A stretch of 15,197 bases of DNA from Clostridia bacterium (lineage in GTDB: Bacteria; Bacillota_E; SLMV01; PUMD01). The notes under the pieces were generated by a model. The model saw nothing but the letters and a program-made list of their open reading frames with translations. It searched no databases and had not been told where the DNA came from. Location: positions 1-15,197 of the forward strand of contig PWUC01000220.1 of assembly GCA_003562655.1 (NCBI GenBank), read 5' to 3'. Shown here one piece after another: positions 7,569 to 15,043 of this stretch (positions within the stretch are counted from its first letter, which is position 1; the number at the start of each line of letters is the position of its first letter). The translations under genes were made by a program, and so were the position numbers.

Positions 7569-7892
7569 CTACCCTTCGCGCCGCGATCCAGGGTGGCCCG
7601 CGCCGGCAATTCTGTCTTCGTACCTGTTCAACGTCCGTGTGAGCTGCGCTGAGAGGTCAACGCCCGTGCTGCAGGCCAGGCAGAGCAGGGAAAAATACGC
7701 ATCTCCCAGCTCATCCGCCCACCTGACCCCCAGAGGTACCGGTCGCCTGCCATACGAGGACCCCTTGATGATGTCCCCGGCCAGCTCACCCAGCTCTGAC
7801 ATAAGGTCCAGCAACCGGATCTCGGGAGTTGTCTCGAGATCGTGTTTCGACACAAAACACTGCACCCGCGCCTGGTCGACTGAAGCCACCAT
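7569..7892 (-). CDS. MazG-like nucleotide pyrophosphohydrolase
   Basis: This 107-residue single-domain all-alpha NTP pyrophosphohydrolase has family members that hydrolyse (d)NTPs to NMP and pyrophosphate, often as house-cleaning enzymes. The start is ATG (7892-7890), 8 nt after AAGGTG. The metal-binding pattern is clear: SELGEL gives E33-x-x-E36, and WADELGD gives E61-x-x-D64, separated by a loop with Lys43 and basic residues. Length is typical of stand-alone MazG-like proteins, about half of classical two-domain MazG. It precedes the 344-aa unknown gene in the same direction and follows the membrane protein gene at 8123-9478 with a 230-nt gap. Preferred nucleotide and role are unknown. Confidence 0.85.
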   Translation of the reverse strand: MVASVDQARVQCFVSKHDLETTPEIRLLDLMSELGELAGDIIKGSSYGRRPVPLGVRWADELGDAYFSLLCLACSTGVDLSAQLTRTLNRYEDRIAGAGHPGSRREG

Positions 7893-8122
7893 GGTGACAT
7901 CACCTTCCCATGCAATGATAGATGCTGCGATGCTTTACCTTTGACTGCCCGGGGTGCATTTCCTGCTGCCTCCGGTCCACCACTTCCAATCCCCGGGGCA
8001 GGGTAACCCAATGAATCCAGGGCCCGGTCAACCCCGAACTGCATGCAGACTGCGGCGCTGCAGTGCTGCTTTCGAGTCCTCAACATGCAAGATGCAGAGC
8101 ACACAGGCCCGTGTTGCACCGG

Positions 8123-9478
8123 TCACCGCAGGCGATCCGGCACAACGCGAAATCCATCGTGAAAGCTCGCCACCGCGGGCCGGCTCCACCAGTACAGAAG
8201 ACCGACCTCGCTGAGAAGGGCCAACGGCATGAATGAGGCGGCAACCAGGTAAGCAGAAAACTCCGTCCGCACGACAATGACGTTTATCATGCCCACCAGG
8301 ATCACCAGGTTGAAAAAAGCTGCAGCGTTAACCGACACAGTCCTGCCCGAACGGATGAGAAGCCCCTGGTTGTGAGCCTGCAAACCGGTCAACAGGGGCA
8401 TCACCGCCAGAAACACAAGGGACAGGTTGGCCGCCGCCAGGACCTCACCTCTCAGGCCGATTATCCCGCCGTGGTACAGGTCGCTCAGGGGGCTGAGGGC
8501 CACCAGGGCCAGAAGACCCGTGCAGCCCAGAGACACCAGCCAGGTGAATCTGCGAACGACCTGGTACGTGGCAGGATCGCGGACCCGGGCCACCACGACC
8601 TGCTGCAGCATCTGCAGGTGTCCGGCCACGAGGGACATGGTCCCCAGGGCGACGGGGAATGCCGCCATGGACAGCACGGGTGCCGCACCCCGGGCGATCC
8701 CGCTGAGCATCAACGGGCGGGCGACAACCCTCAGTGTACTGGTGAGGGCCAGGGGAGTGAAAAACCTGACGAACCCGGCCACAGTGCGACCTCCAGCCGG
8801 ACTGTTCTCGCTAAGGGCCGGGAGAACTCGCTCCCGCAGCAGGACCCGGGCCGCCACCACTGCCACCGCGGTATCGGCGACCACCCCCAGCATCAGCGCT
8901 GCGCCCCCGACCAGCACCCCGTGTTCGGGAAACCAGTTGATGCCCGCCACAGTGACCAAAATCATTACCACCACCCGGCCCGCTGTGGCCCAACCAATGA
9001 TCGCCGTCCATCCAAAGCGAACGAGAATCCCGTTGTAGTAGCGCCGGATGCCGATCAATGCCGGCCACAACAGCAGGATGCACAGAGCGGGCCTCGCAGC
9101 CTCCGCTACTTCCGGGGGAAACTGCATGATCGTGACAAACACAAACCGGTATACGGAGGCGACCAGGGTCACAACGGCAGTTACCGCCGTGAGAAAGGCA
9201 TTCATGGCCCACATGCACCGGCTGGTCAACCTGTAGCTGTGCTCATCGGTTACCAGGGCATTCGCAGCAGGCAGGAGCATAATTATGGGAGCCTCAAGGA
9301 GTACGGCTGCGTAGAAGGCCATGCCGTAGGCAGCCAGAATCAACTCTGGAGACTCGAGCCTGGCCAGGCCGGCGTGCACAATGGGCTGTCCCGCCGACAG
9401 CATCAGGCCACTGAGGGCGAGGGGGACGAAAAATAGACCTATCTCACCCAGGGAAGGGGGCCCTGACTTACGTCTCAA
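8123..9478 (-). CDS. MATE/ANKH-like MOP-superfamily membrane protein
   Basis: This 451-residue polytopic membrane protein has about 12 hydrophobic helices in two similar halves, as in the MOP flippase/MATE superfamily. Residues about 15-70 (PLALSGLMLSAGQPIVHAGL, ILAAYGMAF, EAPIIMLLPAANALV) recall MATE- and ANKH-like exporters. A second repeat begins near FFTPLALTSTLRVVARPLM, mirroring the first. The most upstream possible start is TTG (9478-9476), because a TGA lies in frame two codons before it. The ribosome site there is weak (GGACGTGATGAG), so initiation may depend on coupling or begin slightly downstream. Members export drugs, lipids, polysaccharides or small anions; the cargo here is unknown. 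The gene may head a leftward unit with the MazG-like and 344-aa genes. Confidence 0.78.
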   Translation of the reverse strand: MRRKSGPPSLGEIGLFFVPLALSGLMLSAGQPIVHAGLARLESPELILAAYGMAFYAAVLLEAPIIMLLPAANALVTDEHSYRLTSRCMWAMNAFLTAVTAVVTLVASVYRFVFVTIMQFPPEVAEAARPALCILLLWPALIGIRRYYNGILVRFGWTAIIGWATAGRVVVMILVTVAGINWFPEHGVLVGGAALMLGVVADTAVAVVAARVLLRERVLPALSENSPAGGRTVAGFVRFFTPLALTSTLRVVARPLMLSGIARGAAPVLSMAAFPVALGTMSLVAGHLQMLQQVVVARVRDPATYQVVRRFTWLVSLGCTGLLALVALSPLSDLYHGGIIGLRGEVLAAANLSLVFLAVMPLLTGLQAHNQGLLIRSGRTVSVNAAAFFNLVILVGMINVIVVRTEFSAYLVAASFMPLALLSEVGLLYWWSRPAVASFHDGFRVVPDRLR

Positions 9479-9820
9479 TGCTCATCACGTCCAAACTACC
9501 CGGCATGGCCCCGGGGGCCCAGAGAATACGCAAAGGAGTCCGCGCTGCCTCCTGCACGCATACGACAGCAGGCCTCCTCATTCCTGCAAACCCCGGCCCC
9601 ATATCCATCGGCAATCTGAAGTCCCTGGCAGAATCTGCGAATCAGGTTTCCCTGGAACTGCCCTCCATCCCGAGGAGCAGCCACCCCTGTCCGGCCGGGG
9701 GTTCCCAGCGGCTGAAGGCCGGCAGAGACGGCCCGCCATCGCCCAGGGGACTGCCATCTCTGCCGACCAACCGGTGTACCCGGATCGCGCCCCACCCTCG
9801 CACTCAGGCCAGATCACACG
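9479..9820. other. Gap after the second M24 relic; possible decayed ORF on the minus strand
   Basis: No intact gene is found in these 342 bases. On the minus strand one frame reads well from about 9803 to 9468, interrupted once by TGA (9644-9642). It includes VHRLVGRDGSPLGDGG, SRWEPPAGQGWLLLGMEG and, after the stop, RRPAVVCVQEAARTPLRIL ending at TAA (9470-9468), 11 nt inside the next gene. I do not recognise the product. It may be a remnant or chance. Confidence 0.25.
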
Positions 9821-10593
9821 TCACTGTACGACGACATAGTCCCGGGTCGCGGTATGCCTCAACGTATTTCTCCGAGGGCTCCCCTACGTGAAAGGCCCTG
9901 GTCATGTCCGCAGCGTAGTTGGCGTAGCCGCCCCCCTGGCCCAGCTTAATCCAGATCGCATCCCCCTCCATAATCCTTCGCTGCCCGCTCGCGTGATGAG
10001 GGGAGGCAGAATTGGGACCAGCCGAGACCCCTCCCGCCCGGGTTGGATTGAGGCCGTGCCGACGTGCGATGTCAAAGACATCCCCACCCACCTCCATCTC
10101 CGTTCGACCACTGAATCTGGGCGTGCAGACGTCGGCAAACACCCGGTCCATCCGCCTGCCCACCTGCTGCAGGGCGGCTATCTCCGCATGGTCCTTTCTG
10201 ATGCGCAGGGGAACGAAAACGTCGGTGGCGGCAACATAGTCAGCCTCCGGAAGTACCTCCTGACTCCTGAGTAGAAAACCGCTCCTATCTTCTCCCCCAC
10301 CGCGATCGTCGCCCGGGGATCTGCGGTCGTGGCCACATGGGCGATGGGATCCTCCGTCTCCTCCCAGGTAAGAACGTCATAGAAGACATCGTGACCCTCG
10401 ACCTCCAGCTTTACGGCCTCAAAGGCGGGTATGATCATCCTGGGCCGTCCCTGCACCGGAACCATGAACAGGGTCAGCCTCTCACTGGCATGTCTGCTGA
10501 TCCCTCAGAGGACAGGGCGACGAAACGCCAGTCAATGCTCTTCTCCTTCATGATCGCCTGCGCCCGCGCACATCGTCTTTCGTACATGTCCAT
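9821..10593 (-). pseudogene. Second M24 family peptidase (Creatinase_N + M24), frameshifted and internally deleted
   Basis: The relic starts at ATG 10593 or ATG 10587 behind a purine-rich AAGGGGG site. MDMYERRCARAQAIMKEKSI and WRFVALSSEGSADM resemble the Creatinase_N start. A deletion with frame change near 10480 then leads into SERLTLFMVPVQGRPRMIIP and onward to EKIGAVFYSG. One missing base near 10264 shifts the frame to QEVLPEADYVAATDVFVPLR, then IRKDHAEIAALQQVGRRMD and DAIWIKLGQGGGYANYAADM with TRAFHVGEPSEKYVEAY. The sequence then jumps to ATRDYVVVQ and TGA (9821-9823), which looks like the normal M24 C-terminus. The catalytic half with the GHG-x-G-L His and both Glu ligands is missing. 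In addition, the first Asp ligand position reads Lys (IKLG for IDLG). It is non-functional as a peptidase. Confidence 0.87.
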
Positions 10594-10711
10594 CCCCCTT
10601 CACCCGGGGCAGCCCGCAGCAGTTGACTGGGTACCCCGGGGTTCTCAGCCGTCCGGGCGAAAGAAGTCATGAGGACCGCCGGATCAGCGCATGCACACCG
10701 GATGCACCCGG

Positions 10712-10740
10712 TTGCCCTGACCGCACCGACGGATTAGTAT
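10712..10740 (+). promoter_or_regulatory. Possible promoter for the cupin gene
   Basis: TTGCCC (10712-10717) and TAGTAT (10735-10740) are separated by 17 nt within an otherwise GC-rich gap. The AT-rich patch continues to about 10755 and offers alternative -10 boxes (TATAAG, TAATAAT), so the exact element is uncertain. Confidence 0.4.
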
Positions 10741-10809
10741 AAGCTTAATAATAGTGGCTCTTACTGCCGCGCAGAAAAACCCTCGTGTGATGAGATAGGA
10801 GGTGACCCC

Positions 10810-11151
10810 ATGGACCCCGCTGCAGAGAGCAACCGGGCGCTTCGCGCTGAGCCGCGAGAAATGGCCGGGCTGGTTCAGTACGGGGAAGGGTCTGTTGTCA
10901 GCCGGACTCTCATCCAGAAGGACACCGGCACCGTCACGCTCTTCGCCTTCGACCGGGATCAGGAGCTCAGCGAGCACACCGCTCCCTACGATGCCCTTGT
11001 GTACGTGCTGGACGGCGCCGCCTCAATCGTCCTGGGTGGCGTCTCATTCACGGTGCGCACAGGCGAGACCATCGTCATGCCAGCGGATGAGCCCCACGCA
11101 GTGAAGGCTCTCGAACAGTTCAAGATGCTTCTGATCATGATACGGTCGTAG
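10810..11151 (+). CDS. Small single-domain cupin protein
   Basis: This 113-residue protein starts at ATG (10810) behind a near-perfect AGGAGGTGA site. One cupin beta-barrel fills residues about 30-112. Motif 1 is ELSEHTAPYDALVYVLDG with His56 and Asp61 as possible metal contacts. The middle is VSFTVRTGETIVMPADEPHA with His96 of motif 2. The usual second His and Glu of motif 1 are not evident, so the metal site may be reduced. Such small cupins are common in anaerobic Bacillota and have mostly unknown roles (sugar or amino-acid metabolism, sensing). It is transcribed alone, divergent from the second M24 relic and convergent with the gene at 11406. Confidence 0.88.
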   Translation: MDPAAESNRALRAEPREMAGLVQYGEGSVVSRTLIQKDTGTVTLFAFDRDQELSEHTAPYDALVYVLDGAASIVLGGVSFTVRTGETIVMPADEPHAVKALEQFKMLLIMIRS

Positions 11152-11405
11152 GGTCATGAGGGGATGACGTCGGTTCAGAGTTCGCCCACACCCACCGTGC
11201 GATTGTCGCGGAGGGGAGCCAACGGTGGCCCTGAGGGCAGTGTGTTTGCTCATCGAGCCTGCGGAGAGAATCTCCGAACCATGAAGAATCACCGATCAGG
11301 GCCTGATACAGCCGTGACCCTCGAAAGGTCCGCCTGCCGGGTCATCGACTCTGTGCCAGGCAAACACCATCGCCCCCTTCAGTTGCTCGACGGTGGTGCA
11401 CAACA

Positions 11406-11996
11406 TCAACGTCGCGCATCCTGCAGGTACGGGACGTAGTTCACGAGCATCTGCCAGACCTCCTCCTCCCGGAGACTCTCCTCGATCTGGGCTGTCATTT
11501 TTATGTACAGGTCCCGGGCCACCCCACCGGAGGTTCCCTCGGCTCGAATCTCTGTTGATATGTCGCGGATCACCCTGCCGGTGTGCCGTGTGGTCAGCAG
11601 AAGATTCTCAGCAATCTCCGGATCGTCTCTTTCGCTCAGTTCACGCAGAGCCCGAAACATGGCCTCGAACAGGCCGGAGACAAAATGGACCTCTGAATCG
11701 GGTATGTCAAGTCGAAGCACCTGCATGAACTGGTGGGCGGCGAGGATCCCGTTGTCGGCCATGATCAGCTCCATGCTGACGTCCCGTTCACTCTCCGCTT
11801 CGACAGCTCTCTCAAGATGCCTCGCAGCTGCCTCCAGCATTGACCCAGCGAAGTACAGGGCAAAGCCCTCGGCCCGCGCTGACGTCTCCGCGCGCGAACG
11901 CAGCTCCGAGATCAGATAGAAGTTCGCCACTACACTGACCGCGAGAAGTACGACCAGCACCAGTATTGCGCTCACTTTCGGGGTCTTCCGCTCCAC
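11406..11996 (-). CDS. Membrane-anchored protein of unknown function
   Basis: This 196-residue protein starts at GTG (11996-11994), preceded 6 nt upstream by GGAAGGAG. One N-terminal membrane helix (about residues 8-29, VSAILVLVVLLAVSVVANFY) follows a short Lys/Arg N-terminus. The rest is a highly charged, almost wholly helical domain (residues 30-196) rich in Glu, Arg, Ala and Leu, with no Cys. The pattern suggests an anchored extracytoplasmic helical bundle, similar in outline to sensory domains but without any attached signalling domain. I do not recognise the family. It is the last leftward gene after the ornithine cyclodeaminase gene and the possible 48-aa ORF, and may be in the same transcript. 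Confidence 0.75.
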   Translation of the reverse strand: MERKTPKVSAILVLVVLLAVSVVANFYLISELRSRAETSARAEGFALYFAGSMLEAAARHLERAVEAESERDVSMELIMADNGILAAHQFMQVLRLDIPDSEVHFVSGLFEAMFRALRELSERDDPEIAENLLLTTRHTGRVIRDISTEIRAEGTSGGVARDLYIKMTAQIEESLREEEVWQMLVNYVPYLQDARR

Positions 11997-12037
11997 CCCG
12001 CGCTCCTTCCGTCTCCGGGCTATGGCTCATCAACTCC

Positions 12038-12184
12038 TTACAACCCCTTGTGGACACCGTGACTGAACGGCCGCTGTGAGGCCAACCCCACAGGCTCGGA
12101 TGCAAGATCACGGACATGCTCCCTGAGGAAAACGAGATCTCGTGTCGTCGGCGTAGAGCCGCACAGTGCGACAGGCACCGACAT
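12038..12184 (-). CDS. Possible 48-aa small protein
   Basis: ATG (12184-12182) has AGGAG 5 nt upstream and leads to a 48-codon frame (MSVPVALCGSTPTTRD, then LVFLREHVRDLASEP) ending at TAA 42 nt before the GTG of the 11996 gene. The position between two same-strand genes and the ribosome site support translation. No family is recognised, and it could be a remnant of a longer gene. Confidence 0.3.
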   Translation of the reverse strand: MSVPVALCGSTPTTRDLVFLREHVRDLASEPVGLASQRPFSHGVHKGL

Positions 12185-12288
12185 CACCGCTCCTGGATCG
12201 CCAGTTCTCGAAGGATCCCTTCTCCATGGGAATGCCAGATACCTCCTGCACCCGGGCCCATCACTGCAGATGGACCGCTGCAGGGGGA

Positions 12289-13185
12289 TCACTGCAGCTG
12301 CTGTGCCACCCTGTAGGCCTGCATGATGTCCATCGCGGCCATCCCCCTGGGTATGAACACCGTCGGCCCCCTCTGGGCCTGCACCTCGGATCCGAACAGC
12401 AGCTGGGCCAGGGTGCCGCTCACCCACTCCGGCCGGTAGAGTCCCACCTCGCGGGCCCGGCACAGGTCGCCGGACTCCAGGCACCCCTCCAGGTCATCCA
12501 CAAACAGGCCTCCGGCCCGCGTCAACAGGTCAAAGTCGAGCTCCTGCCCTCCTCCTGTGGAGACCACCACGGCAGATTCTGCCACCCATGCATCCCGCAC
12601 CAACACCTCATCGGCCGTGGTCATGGTGACCACCAGGTCTGCCCCCCTCACGGCCGCCTCTGGATCACTGCCGGGACGCACATCCAGCCCCCGCGTGCGG
12701 AAGTGGGCAGCCAGCCTCTCCCGGCTGGAAGCCCGCCGCGAAAGGACCGTGACCCGGCCCAGCCGGTATCGGTGAGCCAGCGCCTCAAGCGTGCTGTGGG
12801 CGAGACGACCCGCACCGAACAGGCACACTGAGTCAAATCCTGCCCGCCCAAGGGATTCCAGCGCGACAGCCGTCACTGCACCGACCCTGCGGACATAGGC
12901 GGTTCTCTCCTGCACGACACCGAGAAACTGCATCCCGGGCCACCTGTTCAGGATCACGGCCCGGCTCGCGCGCAGGCCGGCCACTCCCATCCCCGTCAGC
13001 GCGGCACCCTTGACCCGGTACCCACTGCCGGTGTCGGCGAGGGACAGTCTCCTGACCCTGGGCTCAGTAAACAGAACGCGACCATCTGCCTGTTCGCGGA
13101 AGGTATCCCGGGCACAATCGAGGCTGAGATCCCAGCTCAGAACTGCATCAACCTGTTCGTCCGTGATCAGAAACGGCACCTGCAA
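12289..13185 (-). CDS. Ornithine cyclodeaminase/mu-crystallin family enzyme
   Basis: This 298-residue NAD(P)-dependent enzyme belongs to the family of ornithine cyclodeaminase (ornithine to proline plus ammonia), alanine dehydrogenase, ketimine reductase and related opine-type enzymes. The start is TTG (13185-13183), closely preceded by GGAGGAGAGGA; a GTG two codons later is an alternative. Features are YRVKGAAL with a candidate substrate Lys59 region, VRRVGAVTAVALESLGR (98-114), the Rossmann segment VCLFGAGRLAHSTLEA (120-135), DLVVTMTTADEVLV (183-196), STGGGQELD (209-217) and the C-terminal GMAAMDIMQAYRVAQQ. The family's G-x-G-x-Q-A is G-A-G-R-L-A here, and the R-T-G-A motif reads R-V-G-A, so classical ornithine activity is doubtful. 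The protein is also slightly shorter than usual. It fits the amino-acid theme of the window. Confidence 0.88.
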   Translation of the reverse strand: MQVPFLITDEQVDAVLSWDLSLDCARDTFREQADGRVLFTEPRVRRLSLADTGSGYRVKGAALTGMGVAGLRASRAVILNRWPGMQFLGVVQERTAYVRRVGAVTAVALESLGRAGFDSVCLFGAGRLAHSTLEALAHRYRLGRVTVLSRRASSRERLAAHFRTRGLDVRPGSDPEAAVRGADLVVTMTTADEVLVRDAWVAESAVVVSTGGGQELDFDLLTRAGGLFVDDLEGCLESGDLCRAREVGLYRPEWVSGTLAQLLFGSEVQAQRGPTVFIPRGMAAMDIMQAYRVAQQLQ

Positions 13186-13434
13186 TCCTCTCCTCCCCCT
13201 CAGTGGGCCAGCTCAGGCAGTCCTCTCTTCCTGGAAGCATTCCGTAACCGTCAACACATCGCCGATGCTTATCTGGATCTTCTGACGCTCCGATCCTGCC
13301 GGCTGCCTCACTCCTCGCTCAACACAATGGGGGAGCCGTCTTTGCGGCACAGCCCGATCTTGCCCGCTCTCTTGCCCGCCCAACCGAGGGGCAAAGAATG
13401 CTGCAGAGGAGGGCGAAACGCAGCGGGGCTGGCC

Positions 13435-14718
13435 TCACCGGTCGGGCATCAGCACACCGGCAAGATGGTGCCCGTCTCGAGTGCGGATCAGCTCGACACC
13501 ATAGGTGGACCACTCTTTCAGCACTCGGGTAAACTGCTCCGGAGCCCGAACATTCTCCCACCTGCCCCTACCTTGAGGGTCGAACAGGTCGACAGAATCC
13601 TCTCGGACTGCACTGACCACCACGGTGCGCCTGGACACCCATGTCCGCACATCACGCATGTCAACACCGGACCAGCGGAAAAAGGACCAGTTGCGCTCCA
13701 TCTTCTCGAGGACTTCCCGAGCCACATCCCGTACGAGGCTGCGGTAGGAATCCACCTGTCCGTCCTCAAGAATGCCGCCCTCGCCCAACCACCCAATGAA
13801 ACGCCGCAGGGTCGCCCGGCACTTTTGCACCCTGCCTTCATTGACCAACGCCCCCCGGAAGAGGAAATGACGGAAGAAGTCCTCAAGATAGGCCAGCATA
13901 GGCTCAACGTCGGCCACATCGGTGAAGGTCAGCTCCCGCTCGTAGAGGAGCTCGCCATCGAGAAAGCCGTAGTAGAATCCGCAATCATCCAGAGCCCGGC
14001 AGAGCAACTCAAGATCCCTTGAGTACTGCGCCGCTGTACCCTGAACGACCTGCCCATCCATGTCCTCGAGAAACATGTCACACAAATGCCTGATCGACCG
14101 CCGGGAGGGTCCGGGATCCCGGTGGCGCCAATACCACCGCAGCTGTCGGTTGACCTCCCCGGCATCGAAATGATCGGGGTCATATTCTCCACCAGTCCAT
14201 TTCACCATGTCTTCGTGCTCCGGATGCCCGGCATCGGACAGCGCCTCCAGAAGGTCGCAGTACCCTCCAACCCCGCCACAATCCTCGGGCGGGCACGCCC
14301 GTGCTCCACCGACGCACCGCGGGACCCTGCTCTCAATACGGAGTACCCTGTCGACCTCGATCCGGTGGCGCCACTCATCACCGAAATCGTACTCGTAGAC
14401 GATGCGGTCTCCCGTCTCGAGATCGAGGTCGCCAAGGGCGACATCCGTCGAATCAATGACCTCACGGCCGATGTCACCCTCAAAGGACGCGTAGGTGCGA
14501 TCCCCAACCTCGAACAGATGCAGATGGTAGTTCTGCCACCCCATCGCGATCTGAATGACCATGTGCAACTGCCGCAGGGTGATCGAACCGGGTACTCTCA
14601 CCTGCCGCCATATGGGAGGGTCGATTCCCACCAATGCCACGGCAAGACCGTAAGTTGAGCTGCCTCTTGCCACACGCATCACCATCCTCTCGTCATTCGC
14701 CAAACCCTTCGATGCCAC
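13435..14718 (-). CDS. Plasmid pRiA4b ORF-3 family protein with extra C-terminal region
   Basis: This 427-residue soluble protein starts at GTG (14718-14716), 11 nt after AAGGAGG; ATG codons at residues 12 and 14 are alternatives. Residues about 22-195 are a pRiA4b ORF-3 (IS1096 passenger TnpR-like) domain. They show YGLAVALVGIDPPIWRQVRV, ITLRQLHMVIQIAMGW, HLHLFEVGDRTY, VYEYDFGDEWRHRI, RCVGGARACPPEDCGG and YDPDHFDAGEVNRQL. The remaining 230 residues, rich in Phe, Trp, Arg and Glu, are not a domain I recognise; they contain GFYYGFLDGELLYEREL and FFRHFLFRGALVNEGR. The domain family is widespread in bacteria and mobile elements, but its biochemical role is not established. No transposase or IS ends are visible nearby. 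It lies upstream of the ornithine cyclodeaminase gene with a 249-nt gap. Confidence 0.88.
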   Translation of the reverse strand: MASKGLANDERMVMRVARGSSTYGLAVALVGIDPPIWRQVRVPGSITLRQLHMVIQIAMGWQNYHLHLFEVGDRTYASFEGDIGREVIDSTDVALGDLDLETGDRIVYEYDFGDEWRHRIEVDRVLRIESRVPRCVGGARACPPEDCGGVGGYCDLLEALSDAGHPEHEDMVKWTGGEYDPDHFDAGEVNRQLRWYWRHRDPGPSRRSIRHLCDMFLEDMDGQVVQGTAAQYSRDLELLCRALDDCGFYYGFLDGELLYERELTFTDVADVEPMLAYLEDFFRHFLFRGALVNEGRVQKCRATLRRFIGWLGEGGILEDGQVDSYRSLVRDVAREVLEKMERNWSFFRWSGVDMRDVRTWVSRRTVVVSAVREDSVDLFDPQGRGRWENVRAPEQFTRVLKEWSTYGVELIRTRDGHHLAGVLMPDR

Positions 14719-15043
14719 ACCAGCAAAAGCCTCCTTGCAGATCGGCGACAGTGCCCTCCAGACCCGTCTTCATCCATACAGAGAAAGGCGACCGCTGCTG
14801 GCGAGGGCGCACAAGGTCATCCGAGTGAAGTGTGTTCGCAGGGGAGCGAGGGGATGCACGCACCGCTGGAGTGAGGCACATCGCCGCGTCGATGTGAAGG
14901 TGTTCACAACGTCGAACGGCTGAAACCCCATCTGGCGAAGACTCAATTCTGTGACGCCAGCTGCTTCACTTCCCACTGTACAGGGAGGTGCCTAAGGTGG
15001 TGTGTGGGGCCTGGGCACAGAAGCCTGTGCCCAGGCAGTGACT
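14719..15043. other. Intergenic region with no gene seen
   Basis: These 325 bases separate the M19 dipeptidase stop from the pRiA4b-family start. Apart from the hairpin at 15009-15036 and the ribosome site near 14731, nothing defensible was found. Short minus-strand ORFs, including a 26-codon frame overlapping the 14718 start, lack ribosome sites. Confidence 0.5.
15009..15036 (-). terminator. Perfect 12-bp hairpin after the M19 gene, probable terminator
   Basis: GCCTGGGCACAG (15009-15020) and CTGTGCCCAGGC (15025-15036) form a perfect 12-bp stem with a 4-nt loop, 7 nt past the M19 stop on the minus strand. No T-run follows, so it may act as a mRNA 3' end or as a factor-assisted terminator. 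Confidence 0.6.

Noticed and set aside
7893..8122. Candidate promoters upstream of the MazG-like gene (TTGACC around 8010; TATCAT near 7917)
   Set aside because: Neither has a matching partner box at good spacing, so no call was made.
8372..9436. Plus-strand 354-codon open frame opposite the MOP-type membrane gene
   Set aside because: Its Gln/His/Arg/Gly-rich composition is typical of antisense to GC-rich membrane genes. The minus-strand protein shows ordered hydrophobic helices and is clearly the real one.
13213..13311. Short minus-strand ORF with QKIQISIGDVLTVTECFQ, and an adjacent frame with AGKIGLCRKDGSPIVL
   Set aside because: Both look protein-like, but neither has a properly spaced ribosome site or a recognisable family. 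They could be a relic between the pRiA4b-family and ornithine cyclodeaminase genes, too weak to list.
13435..14718. Possibility that the pRiA4b ORF-3 gene marks an insertion sequence
   Set aside because: No transposase, inverted terminal repeats or target duplication could be seen around it. The domain is also common in chromosomal genes.
14693..14881. Minus-strand short ORF overlapping the start of the pRiA4b-family gene
   Set aside because: There is no ribosome site, and it uses the AAGGAGG that serves the GTG at 14718 as part of its coding frame. Most likely chance.
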